Assembly: GCA_045627605.1 (NCBI GenBank)
Contig: JAZQOA010000135.1
Location: 1-34,072 of the forward strand
Direction of reading: 5' to 3'
DNA length: 34,072 nucleotides
Origin: RGIG5952 sp045627605
GTDB lineage: Bacteria; Verrucomicrobiota; Kiritimatiellia; RFP12; JAAYLN01
The notes beneath the pieces are model-generated. The model saw only the letters and a program-made list of their open reading frames with translations. It was not told where the DNA came from and made no database searches. Each line of letters starts with the position of its first letter. Position 1 is the first letter of the stretch. This document shows positions 16,001 through 24,379 of the stretch, piece by piece. The translations under genes were made by a program, and so were the position numbers.

Positions 16001-17206
16001 TCGCGCATTGCCAACGCCAAGGCGCTGCGCGACGAGCGCGACCACGCCGTCGCCGCCGAAAAATCCAAGACCTATTTCTTCTCGGCCGTCAGCCACGACA
16101 TTCGAACGCCCCTCAACTCAATCATCGGGTTCGCGGACGTTCTCGCCTCCTGCCGCGACGAAGGGGAAAGAAAACAGTACATCGCCAATATCTCCAACAG
16201 CGGCCGCATGCTGCTCCAGCTTCTCAACGACGTAATCGACTTTTCGCGCCTTGAGGCCGGGAAAATGCGGATCGTTCCGGTCCCCTGCGATTTCAAGGCG
16301 CTTGCCACGGAAGTCCTCGACTTGCACATGCCGGGGCTCCGCGCCAAGGGACTTCAGCTTTCCTGCGATTTCAAGGGCATGCCACGCAAGGTCTTCCTCG
16401 ACCCCAAGCGGACGAGGCAGATCATCTTCAACCTCGTCGGCAACGCCGTGAAGTTCACGCGAAAAGGGAAGATCGACTTCAGCGCGTCATTTGCGCCCGC
16501 CGAGGGGGGCAAAACCGGCACGATGACCTTCAGCGTGGCGGACACCGGCATCGGCATTGCGCGCGACAAGCTCGCAAAAATCATGCAACCCTTCATGCAG
16601 GACGGCGTGCACCTCAACAACAGCGGGAACGGCATGGGGCTGCCCATTGCCGACGCCCTCGCCAAGCGTATGAACGGCTCCATTTCGGTGGAGTCCGAGC
16701 CCGGGCATGGCAGCGTCTTCACCGTCACGCTCCGCGATGTCGGCTATACCGTGGGCGAATTCAGCAACGACGGCCCGCCGCCTGGCTTCCTGCCTGAAAA
16801 ACCCGTTCTCGAACCGGCGGCGCGTCCCCAGCTCCGCGCCGTCGCGCCGCCCAATGGCGTGCTCCTCGTGGACGACATCAACCTCAACCTCATGGTCCTC
16901 AAGGCGCTTCTGGCCAAACTCGGCATCACGGACGTCGTCTGCGCCGCCAATGGTCGCGAAGCCAAAAACATCTTGTCGAAACGGTGTTTCGACTATGTCC
17001 TCACCGACCTCTGGATGCCTGAACTCGATGGTTTTGGACTCGCAAGGGAAATCGCAGGCGACAAAACGCTCAAGGATATCTCCGTCTATGCCGTCACCGC
17101 CGACATTTCAGCTCAGAAAGACTGCATGGAAGCGGGTTTCACGGGTGTCTTGTTCAAGCCCGTCACGCTTGACCGCCTCGTCCAACTTTTCGGCGTCGCC
17201 AAGTAG
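13028..17206 (+). CDS. Membrane-bound hybrid sensor histidine kinase (GAF-GAF-PAS-PAS-GAF-HisKA-HATPase-REC)
   Basis: The 1392-residue protein has about six N-terminal membrane segments (roughly residues 35-225). GAF-like regions follow (about 235-400 and 420-580), then two PAS domains (580-700 and 715-840) sharing the motif KDADxDxRYxxCN, then a third GAF-like region (845-985). The transmitter has the H-box FSAVSHDIRTPLNSIIGF with phospho-accepting His1023, an N-box FNLVGNAVKF near 1130, and ATP-lid motifs DTGIGIARDK and GNGMGLPIADAL. A receiver domain (about 1277-1392) has acidic VDD, phospho-acceptor Asp1327 in TDLWMPELDG and the conserved Lys in FKPV. The TGA, TAA and ATG context leaves 13028 as the start. 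No separate regulator or output gene is adjacent, so phosphotransfer partners must be elsewhere. Sensor ligand is unknown. GAF boundaries are approximate. Confidence 0.93.
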   Translation: MLEDKGKSANASGVLASLFAANEVRANRLCRNAHIASVLIGVVLVLCYRDSANVSNAAWICRLFAILAPVHVFSLVAACAVGFRHRSAKYILLFGGALASMLGAGLVGSYASFLLFFPIALTARYFDPGLTVATTAAMIPLCLLSHVVNVWLGLPDFSMLHLPAGATFNLDPAGANIFLDATPDRPQTLVNHIVWQFPSGVLFLMLFGLLATAVSAAGRRLAKYCAERMQAKVNERDNAIRAVVNLAVSIEPGERAVRQVLRESAGIVDACYASMVKYGGNESRSLYKRWFDGDGRDEPDFSEKAASLSFELLASSGSYTYHAPSDIEVFDKAMEAHGARTLMLERIYINGKPWGHLCLLSKRENADTAENKEAAVRIARILAIVLRRSASAAAAAERQKNSDAMEKELAALQSGATISEPRLFLEAIRSRFGAGHCYLSKYGKDGISTISRGFIVSASDLGPDGESWQCADPSFAFGHRGEFSPRGLKTVYDGDVEKLGNLYGGSCGNLFPGMATLVACPVFVKGMSWGALCIAFPEHREIGEIEGNFLVRSASVIGSALERKEVYAELSEARDAAQRENEFVNRVINFSPVACFVKDADDDFRYIRCNAAYARHMRRAKSEIIGRTDGEILAADAARAMRERDALVVDRGGLLHYDGESFIHRDEGVLVERWDQMMVTSDNRRLIICFLNDITKDRRQIEDERRLRDAYLEQHELASLWENLVNAIPLRIYIKDADNDLRYMACNKFYIDGFGFRGATPVGKRAEEIYPLEIARGYTRSTLETLALKRTNVIDEFDKTPDGCIFDIRTTETPYRTQRGRHLVFGYSIDMTDDNTAIDIERKMSEILRLPFVDETFESFLGSAFRILSSGGRTAVALLGLYSADGKLVASYSEPGTGGFADITGELLAKIADGIKGDILQNGVAAYDDFPQSYPEVVQGDALRRITSVAVLPVAGSAPLYVALAFKIRQRFSRRYLEKLPLLAEALSVVRSRIANAKALRDERDHAVAAEKSKTYFFSAVSHDIRTPLNSIIGFADVLASCRDEGERKQYIANISNSGRMLLQLLNDVIDFSRLEAGKMRIVPVPCDFKALATEVLDLHMPGLRAKGLQLSCDFKGMPRKVFLDPKRTRQIIFNLVGNAVKFTRKGKIDFSASFAPAEGGKTGTMTFSVADTGIGIARDKLAKIMQPFMQDGVHLNNSGNGMGLPIADALAKRMNGSISVESEPGHGSVFTVTLRDVGYTVGEFSNDGPPPGFLPEKPVLEPAARPQLRAVAPPNGVLLVDDINLNLMVLKALLAKLGITDVVCAANGREAKNILSKRCFDYVLTDLWMPELDGFGLAREIAGDKTLKDISVYAVTADISAQKDCMEAGFTGVLFKPVTLDRLVQLFGVAK

Positions 17207-17222
17207 CCGGGCGCAAGCCGAA

Positions 17223-19364
17223 TCAACAGTCTTCCACTAGTCCCGCGCGCACCTTTTCAAGCTGGCGCAGTTTCCACTTCAGGCACTTCCCGTCCGCGAC
17301 ATAGCGCATCGACGGCTCCCAGCCGAGCTGGGAATCCGCCTCGACAAACGGGATGAGCCCCCGCACGTTTTCCTCCTCGTCGGCGAGAATCGAAAGCAAC
17401 TCGCCGAGGGCCTTCCGCCGCGACTCGGCATCGGCGGAAGCCTCGCGGTAGGCGAAGCCCGCCAGCCAGAACCGCTTGATGTTGCGCGACGTGCGCACCG
17501 TGTGCGCGCAGAACTCCCCGATGCCCAGCATCCGCCCCGCCTGGACGCGCCGGTCATGCGGCACGGCGTCAAGCACCTGCGCCAGGCGGGCGTTTCCCGC
17601 CTCCCAGAGCGCAAGCTCTTTTTCCGCCATTTCAATGTAGGGCGCGATGAGTTCGCGCGGCATCCGCGCCCACCCCTTCGACGGATCCCGGCAGAGGTAG
17701 ATCCATCTGCCACCTTTGCGGCCGACATCGTCACCCAGGCATTCGGGGGCGTCGGGGACATTCTCGCCATAGAAGAAAAAGGGGTACGTGGGGCCGACGC
17801 GCAACGGGCCGTACTGGTCGAAGACACGCGCCGAATGCCATTTCATCGCGTCAGACCAGTCGCGCCAGGACGCAAGCACGGCGTCCTCGTTGCCCTTGCC
17901 GAAATCGCGCCGGGCCAAGTCGCGCAAACACGACTCGACGTCCGCGACAGTCGTTTCCTCCGTGAAGGCGCACTTGGCAAGCTCGGCGATGAAATTCGGC
18001 GTGAAGCCGTAGTGGTGTTCGTCCATGAGCCCGGCAAGCCCGAATTTTTCACGCGAGGCCTTAAGCGCGGCGAAACGGTCGAGCCAGCGGAAGGGCGCGG
18101 GTTCGAAGGGAATCGCCCCGAAATCCCACGTCCGCCCGCCGGTGTTGGTCATTGAAGTCAGCTTGATGCCGCGGCGCCCCGCGACGGCGGCTTCAGAGAC
18201 GAAAGTCGTCCCCGGTCCCGGGCGCGTGATCGAGTAGTCGTCGATCCACGTGTCGACGCCGAGCTTTCTTTCAGGCACGTCGCCCATCTCGTAGGTGACG
18301 TGCAGCGTCACGTCAGTCGGGATGCGTTCGAGCATCGCCACGCGGTCCTTCTCCGGGGTCTGGAACCAATTGTAGGTCCAGAAGACGACGTCAAAATCCG
18401 GGTTGTACTTGCGCGTGACCCTGGCGATGAGCTCGAGGCATTCCTTCCAGTCGCTGGCGGGCCAGAAGCCATTGCAGCCCTTGCGCGGGTGGGCGGGATC
18501 CTCGTTAATGCCCTGCCGGTCCCAGGCATAGCCGTATACGCCTTCGTCGCGCGACGGGAACGAGCATGACTCGCCCACGCAAATCATGCCTTTAAGTCCC
18601 GGCGCGTTTTTGACGATTGAGCCGAAAAGGGCGTCGTAACTTTCCTCGGCCCCGGGGTCGAGGGGATGGGGAATGGGTTTGCCCCAGCGGTCGAAATAGG
18701 CGTAGACGTCAAGGCCGTGCACGGCGGCGCGCCTGACAAGGGCGTTCATGTCTTCGCGCCCGTTGCGGGTCACGTCCGGCGGCTCGACGACATAAACGAG
18801 GATTGCGTCCATGCCCGCGTGCGCAATCTGGTCCATGTGCCAGTCGGGGAACTTCTCGATTTCATACCCCGAGTGCGTCATGCGCGGCGAATACAGGCGC
18901 GTGTAAGTCCGGTCGCCGAGTTTCACGGCGGGCTGGTCGCGAGCGGCGAACTCGTCCTCAAGCCTGTAGCAGCCTTGCGCCGCCTCGCGGGGCGTCGCGC
19001 CTGTCACGCGGATTTCATCGCGTTCCACCACGATGCGGCTTGTCAGCGGATTCACCTCGGGGGCGACGCCAACCACGATCCGCCGCCTGCCGTCCGAACC
19101 AAGGCAGCGCGCCCGGCATTGCTTTTCGAGAAAATCCCGGAGATCGGCGGCGGCATGGCGGACGACGGGCTCGTCGGACGCCACCACGAAAGTCCAGGAG
19201 TCGTCAACGACAACTTCGGCGTCCGCATCGATGGGGTCGCCCGCGAAATCCGCGGCACGCCACCCGCGCGGGGCGGACATTCTCCTGCGAAAATCGTAGC
19301 GCTCCTCCTTGACGGACGCCGCACCCGCGCCGCCATTTCCAATGTCATCTTCCTGCATGTTCAT
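17223..19364 (-). CDS. Glycoside-hydrolase-like protein (GH20/GH67-type N-terminal domain plus predicted TIM barrel)
   Basis: The 713-residue protein has no signal peptide and should be cytoplasmic. Residues about 40-140 resemble the small alpha/beta domain found before the barrel in GH20 and GH67 enzymes (FVVASDEPVVRHAAADLRDFLE, then RIVVGVAPE, then RDEIRVTGATPREAAQGCYRLED). A barrel-like region follows, with strands ending in acidic or aromatic residues: DAILVYVVEPP, VYAYFDRWGKP, GMICVGESCSFPSRDEG, DVVFWTYNWFQTP and LTSMTNTGG. The C-terminal 200 residues look helical. Many such proteins occur in Lentisphaerota and Verrucomicrobiota and are annotated only as GH20-like or hypothetical. I cannot name a substrate or the catalytic pair. 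It is convergent with the histidine kinase, 16 bases apart. ATG 19364 is preceded by AGGGAG. Confidence 0.7.
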   Translation of the reverse strand: MNMQEDDIGNGGAGAASVKEERYDFRRRMSAPRGWRAADFAGDPIDADAEVVVDDSWTFVVASDEPVVRHAAADLRDFLEKQCRARCLGSDGRRRIVVGVAPEVNPLTSRIVVERDEIRVTGATPREAAQGCYRLEDEFAARDQPAVKLGDRTYTRLYSPRMTHSGYEIEKFPDWHMDQIAHAGMDAILVYVVEPPDVTRNGREDMNALVRRAAVHGLDVYAYFDRWGKPIPHPLDPGAEESYDALFGSIVKNAPGLKGMICVGESCSFPSRDEGVYGYAWDRQGINEDPAHPRKGCNGFWPASDWKECLELIARVTRKYNPDFDVVFWTYNWFQTPEKDRVAMLERIPTDVTLHVTYEMGDVPERKLGVDTWIDDYSITRPGPGTTFVSEAAVAGRRGIKLTSMTNTGGRTWDFGAIPFEPAPFRWLDRFAALKASREKFGLAGLMDEHHYGFTPNFIAELAKCAFTEETTVADVESCLRDLARRDFGKGNEDAVLASWRDWSDAMKWHSARVFDQYGPLRVGPTYPFFFYGENVPDAPECLGDDVGRKGGRWIYLCRDPSKGWARMPRELIAPYIEMAEKELALWEAGNARLAQVLDAVPHDRRVQAGRMLGIGEFCAHTVRTSRNIKRFWLAGFAYREASADAESRRKALGELLSILADEEENVRGLIPFVEADSQLGWEPSMRYVADGKCLKWKLRQLEKVRAGLVEDC

Positions 19365-19390
19365 TTTGCGACCACTCCCTTTGCCTTTTG

Positions 19391-19419
19391 ATTATACAAA
19401 ATGTGGAATAAAATCCCAA
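19391..19419 (-). promoter_or_regulatory. Promoter of the glycoside-hydrolase-like gene
   Basis: TTGGGA (19414-19419), a 17-base spacer and TATAAT (19391-19396) on the minus strand. About 26 bases lie between the -10 box and the ATG, leaving room for the AGGGAG ribosome-binding site. Confidence 0.6.
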
Positions 19420-19472
19420 CGCGCAAAAACGCGCCCTGCGCAACGCATACGGGAAAATTCGCAGCTTAATGG

Positions 19473-19478
19473 TATAAT
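19473..19478 (+). promoter_or_regulatory. -10 box of the RNase D gene (leaderless arrangement)
   Basis: TATAAT ends 11 bases before the RNase D ATG at 19490. No ribosome-binding site is present between them and no strong -35 hexamer is seen. The message probably starts within a few bases of the start codon. Confidence 0.5.
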
Positions 19479-19489
19479 ATTTGCCCTCT

Positions 19490-20626
19490 ATGAACGGCTT
19501 TATCAGAAACATACCCGAACTTGAAGGTGCCTGCCGCGGCATTGCCGAAGGCGGCATCCTGGCCCTCGATACCGAGTTTATCTGGAAACGCACCTACCGG
19601 CCCAAACTTGGCATCGTCCAATTCGCCGGCAAAGACGGCGAATGCCTTGCCCTGGACTGCCTCTACTGCACGAACCCCGCCGCCCTTGGCGCACTCATCG
19701 CCAATCCGTCCGTCACGAAAATCCTCCATGACGCCCGGCAGGACCTCGAGCATCTCCGCCACTACACGGGCGCCTTCCCAAAAAATGTCTTCGACACGCA
19801 ACTGGCCGCCGCCTTTGCGGGCTTTCCCGCCGGATGCGGCCTTCAAAAGCTCCTGCTCGAAGCCATTGGAATCGGACTGCCCAAAACCGAGACTCTGACC
19901 GACTGGACGCAGCGTCCGCTCACCGACGCGCAGCTCGAATACGCCCTGGACGACGTCCGTTATCTCAACCAGCTCCGAAACGAACTTCTGGCACGCGCCG
20001 AAGCCTTCGGGACGCGCCAATGGCTTGAAGAAGACCTGCGAAAATACGACGAACCCGCCCTCTACGAGGATGCCGACGCAAACGAAGCCTGGAAAAAGGT
20101 CAAAACGGGACGGGCGAGACTGGGCGGACTTGGTTTCGCGGTTCTCAAGTCCATCACCGCCGAGAGAGAAAGGCACGCCCGCCTCTGGGACATTCCCAAG
20201 GCCTGGCTGGGCGACGACGCCTCGCTCACGAGCCTCGCCCTCGCCGCCGAAGGAAAAGGTCCGGGGGCCAAGATGGAGACAAGGGAGGTCCGCTTCAGCC
20301 ACCGTCTGAAGCAAAATTTCAAGCGCGACGCCCTTGCCGCGGCCTACGCCTCTGCGGCGACGACGGCGCTCGCCCTCCCCGAAGGCGAATGGCCGGCGAA
20401 TCCCCGCCCCTTCTACGACGACGAAGTGCTGAACGCCGCAGACAAGGCCATCGACTGGCTTCGCAAAAGAGGCGAGGAAATCCACGTCGACGCCTCGGTC
20501 ATCGCCAACCGCGCCATCGTCACGGCTTTTGTCGACAATGCCGACGACACGGCGAATCCCCTTGCCACGGGCTGGCGCCGGGAAGTCGCCGGAGACTACA
20601 TCGAGGAAAATTTCGCGCTGGCGTAA
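19490..20626 (+). CDS. rnd: Ribonuclease D
   Basis: The 378-residue 3'-to-5' exoribonuclease of the DEDDy class trims tRNA and other structured RNA ends. The first metal-binding motif is LALDTEF (Asp27, Glu29), the second HDARQDLEHL (Asp85), and the third YALDDVRYL with Tyr151 and Asp155. The region after about residue 210 is where RNase D carries one or two HRDC helical domains, and length fits the family (about 370-390). A TTG codon at 19481 is in frame, but ATG 19490 matches the leaderless -10 spacing and the natural N-terminus. The GH172-type gene follows 54 bases downstream with its own ribosome-binding site, so co-transcription is possible. Confidence 0.94.
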   Translation: MNGFIRNIPELEGACRGIAEGGILALDTEFIWKRTYRPKLGIVQFAGKDGECLALDCLYCTNPAALGALIANPSVTKILHDARQDLEHLRHYTGAFPKNVFDTQLAAAFAGFPAGCGLQKLLLEAIGIGLPKTETLTDWTQRPLTDAQLEYALDDVRYLNQLRNELLARAEAFGTRQWLEEDLRKYDEPALYEDADANEAWKKVKTGRARLGGLGFAVLKSITAERERHARLWDIPKAWLGDDASLTSLALAAEGKGPGAKMETREVRFSHRLKQNFKRDALAAAYASAATTALALPEGEWPANPRPFYDDEVLNAADKAIDWLRKRGEEIHVDASVIANRAIVTAFVDNADDTANPLATGWRREVAGDYIEENFALA

Positions 20627-20680
20627 TCCGCGCCACGCGCACAGACGCCATCCCGCAACGGGAAAAACAAGGAGAATGCA

Positions 20681-21760
20681 ATGTTCAACGGACTGGGAAT
20701 GAACCTCGGGAACCTCTCGCGGCTCTCGCATGCGAAAAGCCGCTCCATCTCGGCGGAGAACTTCACCGGGGAAAAAGGCCGCGGGGGCATGGCCACGGAA
20801 GGCACGGGGGCGATGCCGGCGCGCGGCCTCGGGCGCGGATGGAAGGTTTCGCCCTCAGTCGAAATCCAGCCTGGCGAATGCTTCACGATGGCGGACATCG
20901 AAGGCCCAGGCGCCATCCAGCAAATCTGGCTTACCCCCCTTCTCATCCCCTGGCGGTTCGCCATCCTCCGCATCTACTGGGACGACCAGGAGCAACCCTC
21001 GGTGGAATGTCCGCTTGGCGACTTCTTCGGCCAGGGCTGGGGCACCTACGCGCAGATCGTCTCGCTGCCGATCTGCGTCAACCCCGCGTTCGCCTTCAAC
21101 TCCTACTGGGAGATGCCCTTCCGCAAGCGCTGCAGGATGACGCTCACCAACATCGCCGACGAAAAGCTCATCCTCTACTACCAGGTCAACTACACGCTCA
21201 CGGACGTCCCCGACGACTGCGCCTACTTCCACGCCCAGTTCCGCCGCGTGAACCCCGTGAAATACGGCGACACCTACACGATTCTCGACGGCGTCAAGGG
21301 ACAGGGGCATTACGTCGGCACACTGATGAACCTTGGTTCCAACAACACCGGCTGGTGGGGCGAGGGCGAAATCAAATTCTTCATCGACGGCGACGGGGAG
21401 TTTCCCACGATCTGCGGCACCGGCACGGAGGACTATTTCTGCGGGTCATACGACTTCGACAGTCCAATCACAGGCCAGTACCAGGACTTCTGCACGCCTT
21501 ACGCGGGGCTCCACCAGGTCATCCGCCCCGACGGCCACTACTCCAGCCAGCAGCGCTTCGGCATGTACCGCTGGCACATCATGGATCCCGTGCGCTTCGA
21601 GCAGGACCTCCGGGTCACCATCCAAGTCCTTGGCTGGCGCAAGGACCGCCGCTACCTTCCGCTTCAGGATGATGTCGCAACGGTCGCCTACTGGTACCAG
21701 ACGCTCCCGACCGCGCCTTTCCCCGCATTGCCCGACCGCGACTACCTGGAAATCATCTAA
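20681..21760 (+). CDS. DUF2961 / GH172 family protein
   Basis: The 359-residue protein has the DUF2961 layout: N-terminal segment with ENFTGEKGRGG, then IEGPGAIQQIWLTP, PLGDFFGQGWG, the jelly-roll stretches RMTLTNIADEKLILYYQVNY and FFIDGDGEFPTICGTGTEDYFCGSYDF, and a closing MYRWHIMDPVRFEQDLRVTI. Family members were assigned to GH172, which includes difructose-anhydride-forming enzymes and D-arabinofuranosidases (established). The acidic GTGTEDYF segment is the likely active-site loop. No signal peptide is seen, so it should act in the cytoplasm, and the real substrate is unknown. A GGAG ribosome-binding site precedes ATG 20681. The Ser/Thr kinase gene starts 6 bases after its stop, which implies one operon. 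Confidence 0.88.
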   Translation: MFNGLGMNLGNLSRLSHAKSRSISAENFTGEKGRGGMATEGTGAMPARGLGRGWKVSPSVEIQPGECFTMADIEGPGAIQQIWLTPLLIPWRFAILRIYWDDQEQPSVECPLGDFFGQGWGTYAQIVSLPICVNPAFAFNSYWEMPFRKRCRMTLTNIADEKLILYYQVNYTLTDVPDDCAYFHAQFRRVNPVKYGDTYTILDGVKGQGHYVGTLMNLGSNNTGWWGEGEIKFFIDGDGEFPTICGTGTEDYFCGSYDFDSPITGQYQDFCTPYAGLHQVIRPDGHYSSQQRFGMYRWHIMDPVRFEQDLRVTIQVLGWRKDRRYLPLQDDVATVAYWYQTLPTAPFPALPDRDYLEII

Positions 21761-21766
21761 GCCGCC

Positions 21767-23050
21767 ATGGACACCCCCGCTTCGCAAGGTCCCGAATCCC
21801 CCTTCCCCGACTTCGACACCGCCCCCTACTCGGCCCTGGTTGAAATCGGGAAAGGAGCCTACGGCAAGGTCTATCTCGCCCAGGGTCCATCCGGCTACTG
21901 CGCCTTGAAAGTCTGCAGCAAGCCAGCCGAAGGGGAATGCGACTCCTTCTTCCGCGAATTGAGGGGCATTGAAAAGTATCTTTCGGCCCCGCCGATCGAC
22001 GGCATCGTCGGCCTCCGCGACCTCAAGATCGCGCCCGGCGGCGGGAAATTCTGCTATGCCATGGACTTGGCCGACGACGAAGTCCCGGGGCGTGAAATCC
22101 TCCCCGGGACCTACAAGCCCAAGACGCTTTCTGAAGTTCTCTCGGCTGAAGTAGCCCTGCCCCTAAGGGACGTCCTCGACCTTGGCATAAGACTTGCGGG
22201 AACCTTGGAGAAACTTCAGCGTCGCCACCTCGCCCACCGCGACATCAAGCCAGGCAACATTCTCATCGTCAACGGGAAGGCCGTCCTCGCCGACATCGGG
22301 CTCATGGCGGACATGCGCGATGCCACGTCGGTTGTCGGCACACCCGGCTACGAGCCGCCGGAACACCATGGCACCCCGCAGGGCGATGTCTTCAGCCTCG
22401 GGTGCACCCTGTACCAGGCCCTGACCGGAAGAACGCCTTCCGAATTTGGCTTGAGCCCATGCAAGGAGGCCGAGACCGAATCCCCGTCTTTCTGGCGGCT
22501 CCTTGCCATTCTCCACAAGGCAACCTCGGATGCCGCGAAATCCCGCTACAGAAGCGCCAAGGGGCTGCTCAAAGACCTTCTCGCCGAAAAACGCCGCCTC
22601 TTCCTCTTGGCGCATGCCAAAATCCTCGCGGCGGTCGCCGCCTCGCTTTTTCTGGCGTCGCTTGCATTCGGCATTTACGGGGCATTCCAACGCCATCGCC
22701 CGCGCCTAACTCCGCAGATGGAAAGTCTCGGCCAATTCCTCGAAAAGTTTGACAGCGGTGCACCAGGGGGCGGGTCCTCAAACGATTCCGCCTCGGGGAA
22801 GCTCAAAATGGTCTTCCCCGACATTCAGGAAATCGAGCAAGACGTGGCGAAAGCCAATGCCGAAGTGCTGGAAATTGTTCTCGAATCGCTGCGCAACCGC
22901 CTCGCGCTTGAAGAGCAACACCCAGGCGACGACGGCACGATCAACGAATTAAAACGGGAAATTGCCGAAACGGAAAGCAAGCTTGACGACGTCCGGCAGA
23001 AAGCGCGTCTCGCCCCCGGTTCCCCGGGTGAAGCCACACCCGCCCACTGA
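21767..23050 (+). CDS. Transmembrane Ser/Thr protein kinase
   Basis: This is a 427-residue Hanks-type kinase. The glycine loop is IGKGAYGKVY (27-36), the catalytic Lys is Lys48 (ALKV), and the catalytic loop HRDIKPGNIL carries Asp159. The metal-binding motif is DIG (Asp176) instead of DFG, and the activation segment is GTPGYEPPEH. A membrane helix spans about 286-306. The roughly 120 residues beyond it include an acidic, possibly coiled stretch and no recognisable sensor domain. Compared with the DGR-linked kinase it lacks an FGE domain. It starts 6 bases after the GH172-type gene with no Shine-Dalgarno, so translation is probably coupled. All essential catalytic residues are present, so activity is plausible; targets are unknown. 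Confidence 0.9.
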   Translation: MDTPASQGPESPFPDFDTAPYSALVEIGKGAYGKVYLAQGPSGYCALKVCSKPAEGECDSFFRELRGIEKYLSAPPIDGIVGLRDLKIAPGGGKFCYAMDLADDEVPGREILPGTYKPKTLSEVLSAEVALPLRDVLDLGIRLAGTLEKLQRRHLAHRDIKPGNILIVNGKAVLADIGLMADMRDATSVVGTPGYEPPEHHGTPQGDVFSLGCTLYQALTGRTPSEFGLSPCKEAETESPSFWRLLAILHKATSDAAKSRYRSAKGLLKDLLAEKRRLFLLAHAKILAAVAASLFLASLAFGIYGAFQRHRPRLTPQMESLGQFLEKFDSGAPGGGSSNDSASGKLKMVFPDIQEIEQDVAKANAEVLEIVLESLRNRLALEEQHPGDDGTINELKREIAETESKLDDVRQKARLAPGSPGEATPAH

Positions 23051-23089
23051 TTCCCGGTGCTTTTCCTTGGCTTTTCCATCGTCCACGAT

Positions 23090-23119
23090 TTGCCAACGAC
23101 GCCCTATGTTTAGTAAAAT
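23090..23119 (+). promoter_or_regulatory. Promoter of the FadL-family gene (leaderless arrangement)
   Basis: TTGCCA (23090-23095), an 18-base spacer and TAAAAT (23114-23119). Only 9 bases separate the -10 box from ATG 23129, and there is no Shine-Dalgarno. Confidence 0.55.
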
Positions 23120-23128
23120 TGTATTGCA

Positions 23129-24346
23129 ATGAAAATCCAAAACAAGAAGTTTTTTGCGGTTGTCTCCTTCGCCGCGGCCTTCGGGTGCGTTGCCTGCGGT
23201 TCGGGCTTTTCCCTTTACGAAACAAGCGCCCGCGGCGTCGCCATGGGCGGCGCGACAATGGGACTCTACCACGATGCCTCCGCCGTCTACGCCAACCCGG
23301 CGTTGATCACCGACGCCGAGGGCAATGATTTTCTCATGGGGCTCTCCCTCGTGAACCCCGGAATGGAAATCGACCTCCAAACAGAGAATGGTTCCCGGAA
23401 GTTCTCGCCAAAGGACCAGTGGTTCCCCCCGCCCTTCATCTACTACACGCAAAAGCTCAGCGACTCGCTCTTCCTCGGCATGGGGCTTTTCACACCTTAC
23501 GGCCTCGGCATCCTGCACAGTCCGGACTGGCCAGGTCGCTTCAGTTCCGTGGAAACGAAAATCTCAACTTTCAACCTCAACCCCAACCTCGCCTGGAAAG
23601 TCAACGACCGCCTCTCGCTCGCCGTCGGCCTTGACGCGATGTACTTCGACATCACCCTCACGCGCAACATCCCCACGCTCGACCTGCTCCTCCACAACGA
23701 AGCCGACGCTTTCGGCTTCGGCGGGAACGCCGCGCTTTCCTACAAGATCACGGACGACCTCGGCTTCGGCCTTGTCTACCGCAGCGAAATCGTGCAAAAG
23801 CTCAAAGGCGAAGGCTACGTCAACGGCCTCCCCGGCGCCTATGACATCTGGGAGGACTTCACCCTCCCGCAAAGTATCTCCGCCGGCCTGAACTACAAGG
23901 GCATCGACCGCTGGAACATCGGCGCCATCGCCACCTGGACCGGGTGGTCCTCCTACGACAACCTCACCATCCACTTCGACCAGCCGCTCCTTGGAAGGAT
24001 CGGCGAATTCGGCGCCGACAAGGACTGGGGCGACTCCTGGCGCTTCGGCATCGGCGCGGAATACAAGCTCTCTGAATTCGCGAGCATCGCCTTCGGCTAC
24101 GTCTACGACCAGGACCCCATCAACCTCGACATGGCCGACTATCTCATCCCCGCCGGAGACCGCAACATCTTCAGCATCGGCATGACGACGAAGCTGACCG
24201 ACACTTGGAAGGCCGGCATCACGTACGCCCGCATCGCCCTGCGCGACAAGCACCTCGCCGCCCGTCCGGCCGACGGCATCTTCGACACCAACTTTGTCGA
24301 TGGCAAATCCAACGTGATCTCCTTCGACCTTTCAACCTCCTTCTAA
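23129..24346 (+). CDS. Outer-membrane transport protein, FadL/OmpP1/TodX family
   Basis: The 405-residue protein has a signal peptide of about 25 residues (KKFFAVVSFAAAFGCVACG), with the mature part starting SGFSLYETSARGVAMGGA, the family's N-terminal hatch motif. NPALIT near residue 60 is the conserved NPA segment. The rest is alternating amphipathic strands typical of a 14-strand beta-barrel, with repeated GMGLFTPYGLG, LSLAVGLDAMYFD and GFGLVYRSEI patterns, ending in Phe as barrels do. FadL proteins let long-chain fatty acids or other hydrophobic compounds cross the outer membrane; the substrate here is unknown. It shows the organism has an outer membrane. The next gene starts 33 bases downstream on the same strand and may be co-transcribed. 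Confidence 0.9.
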   Translation: MKIQNKKFFAVVSFAAAFGCVACGSGFSLYETSARGVAMGGATMGLYHDASAVYANPALITDAEGNDFLMGLSLVNPGMEIDLQTENGSRKFSPKDQWFPPPFIYYTQKLSDSLFLGMGLFTPYGLGILHSPDWPGRFSSVETKISTFNLNPNLAWKVNDRLSLAVGLDAMYFDITLTRNIPTLDLLLHNEADAFGFGGNAALSYKITDDLGFGLVYRSEIVQKLKGEGYVNGLPGAYDIWEDFTLPQSISAGLNYKGIDRWNIGAIATWTGWSSYDNLTIHFDQPLLGRIGEFGADKDWGDSWRFGIGAEYKLSEFASIAFGYVYDQDPINLDMADYLIPAGDRNIFSIGMTTKLTDTWKAGITYARIALRDKHLAARPADGIFDTNFVDGKSNVISFDLSTSF

Positions 24347-24379
24347 GTCCAAGGCCAACCGCAATAGCCGAGGCAAGCC

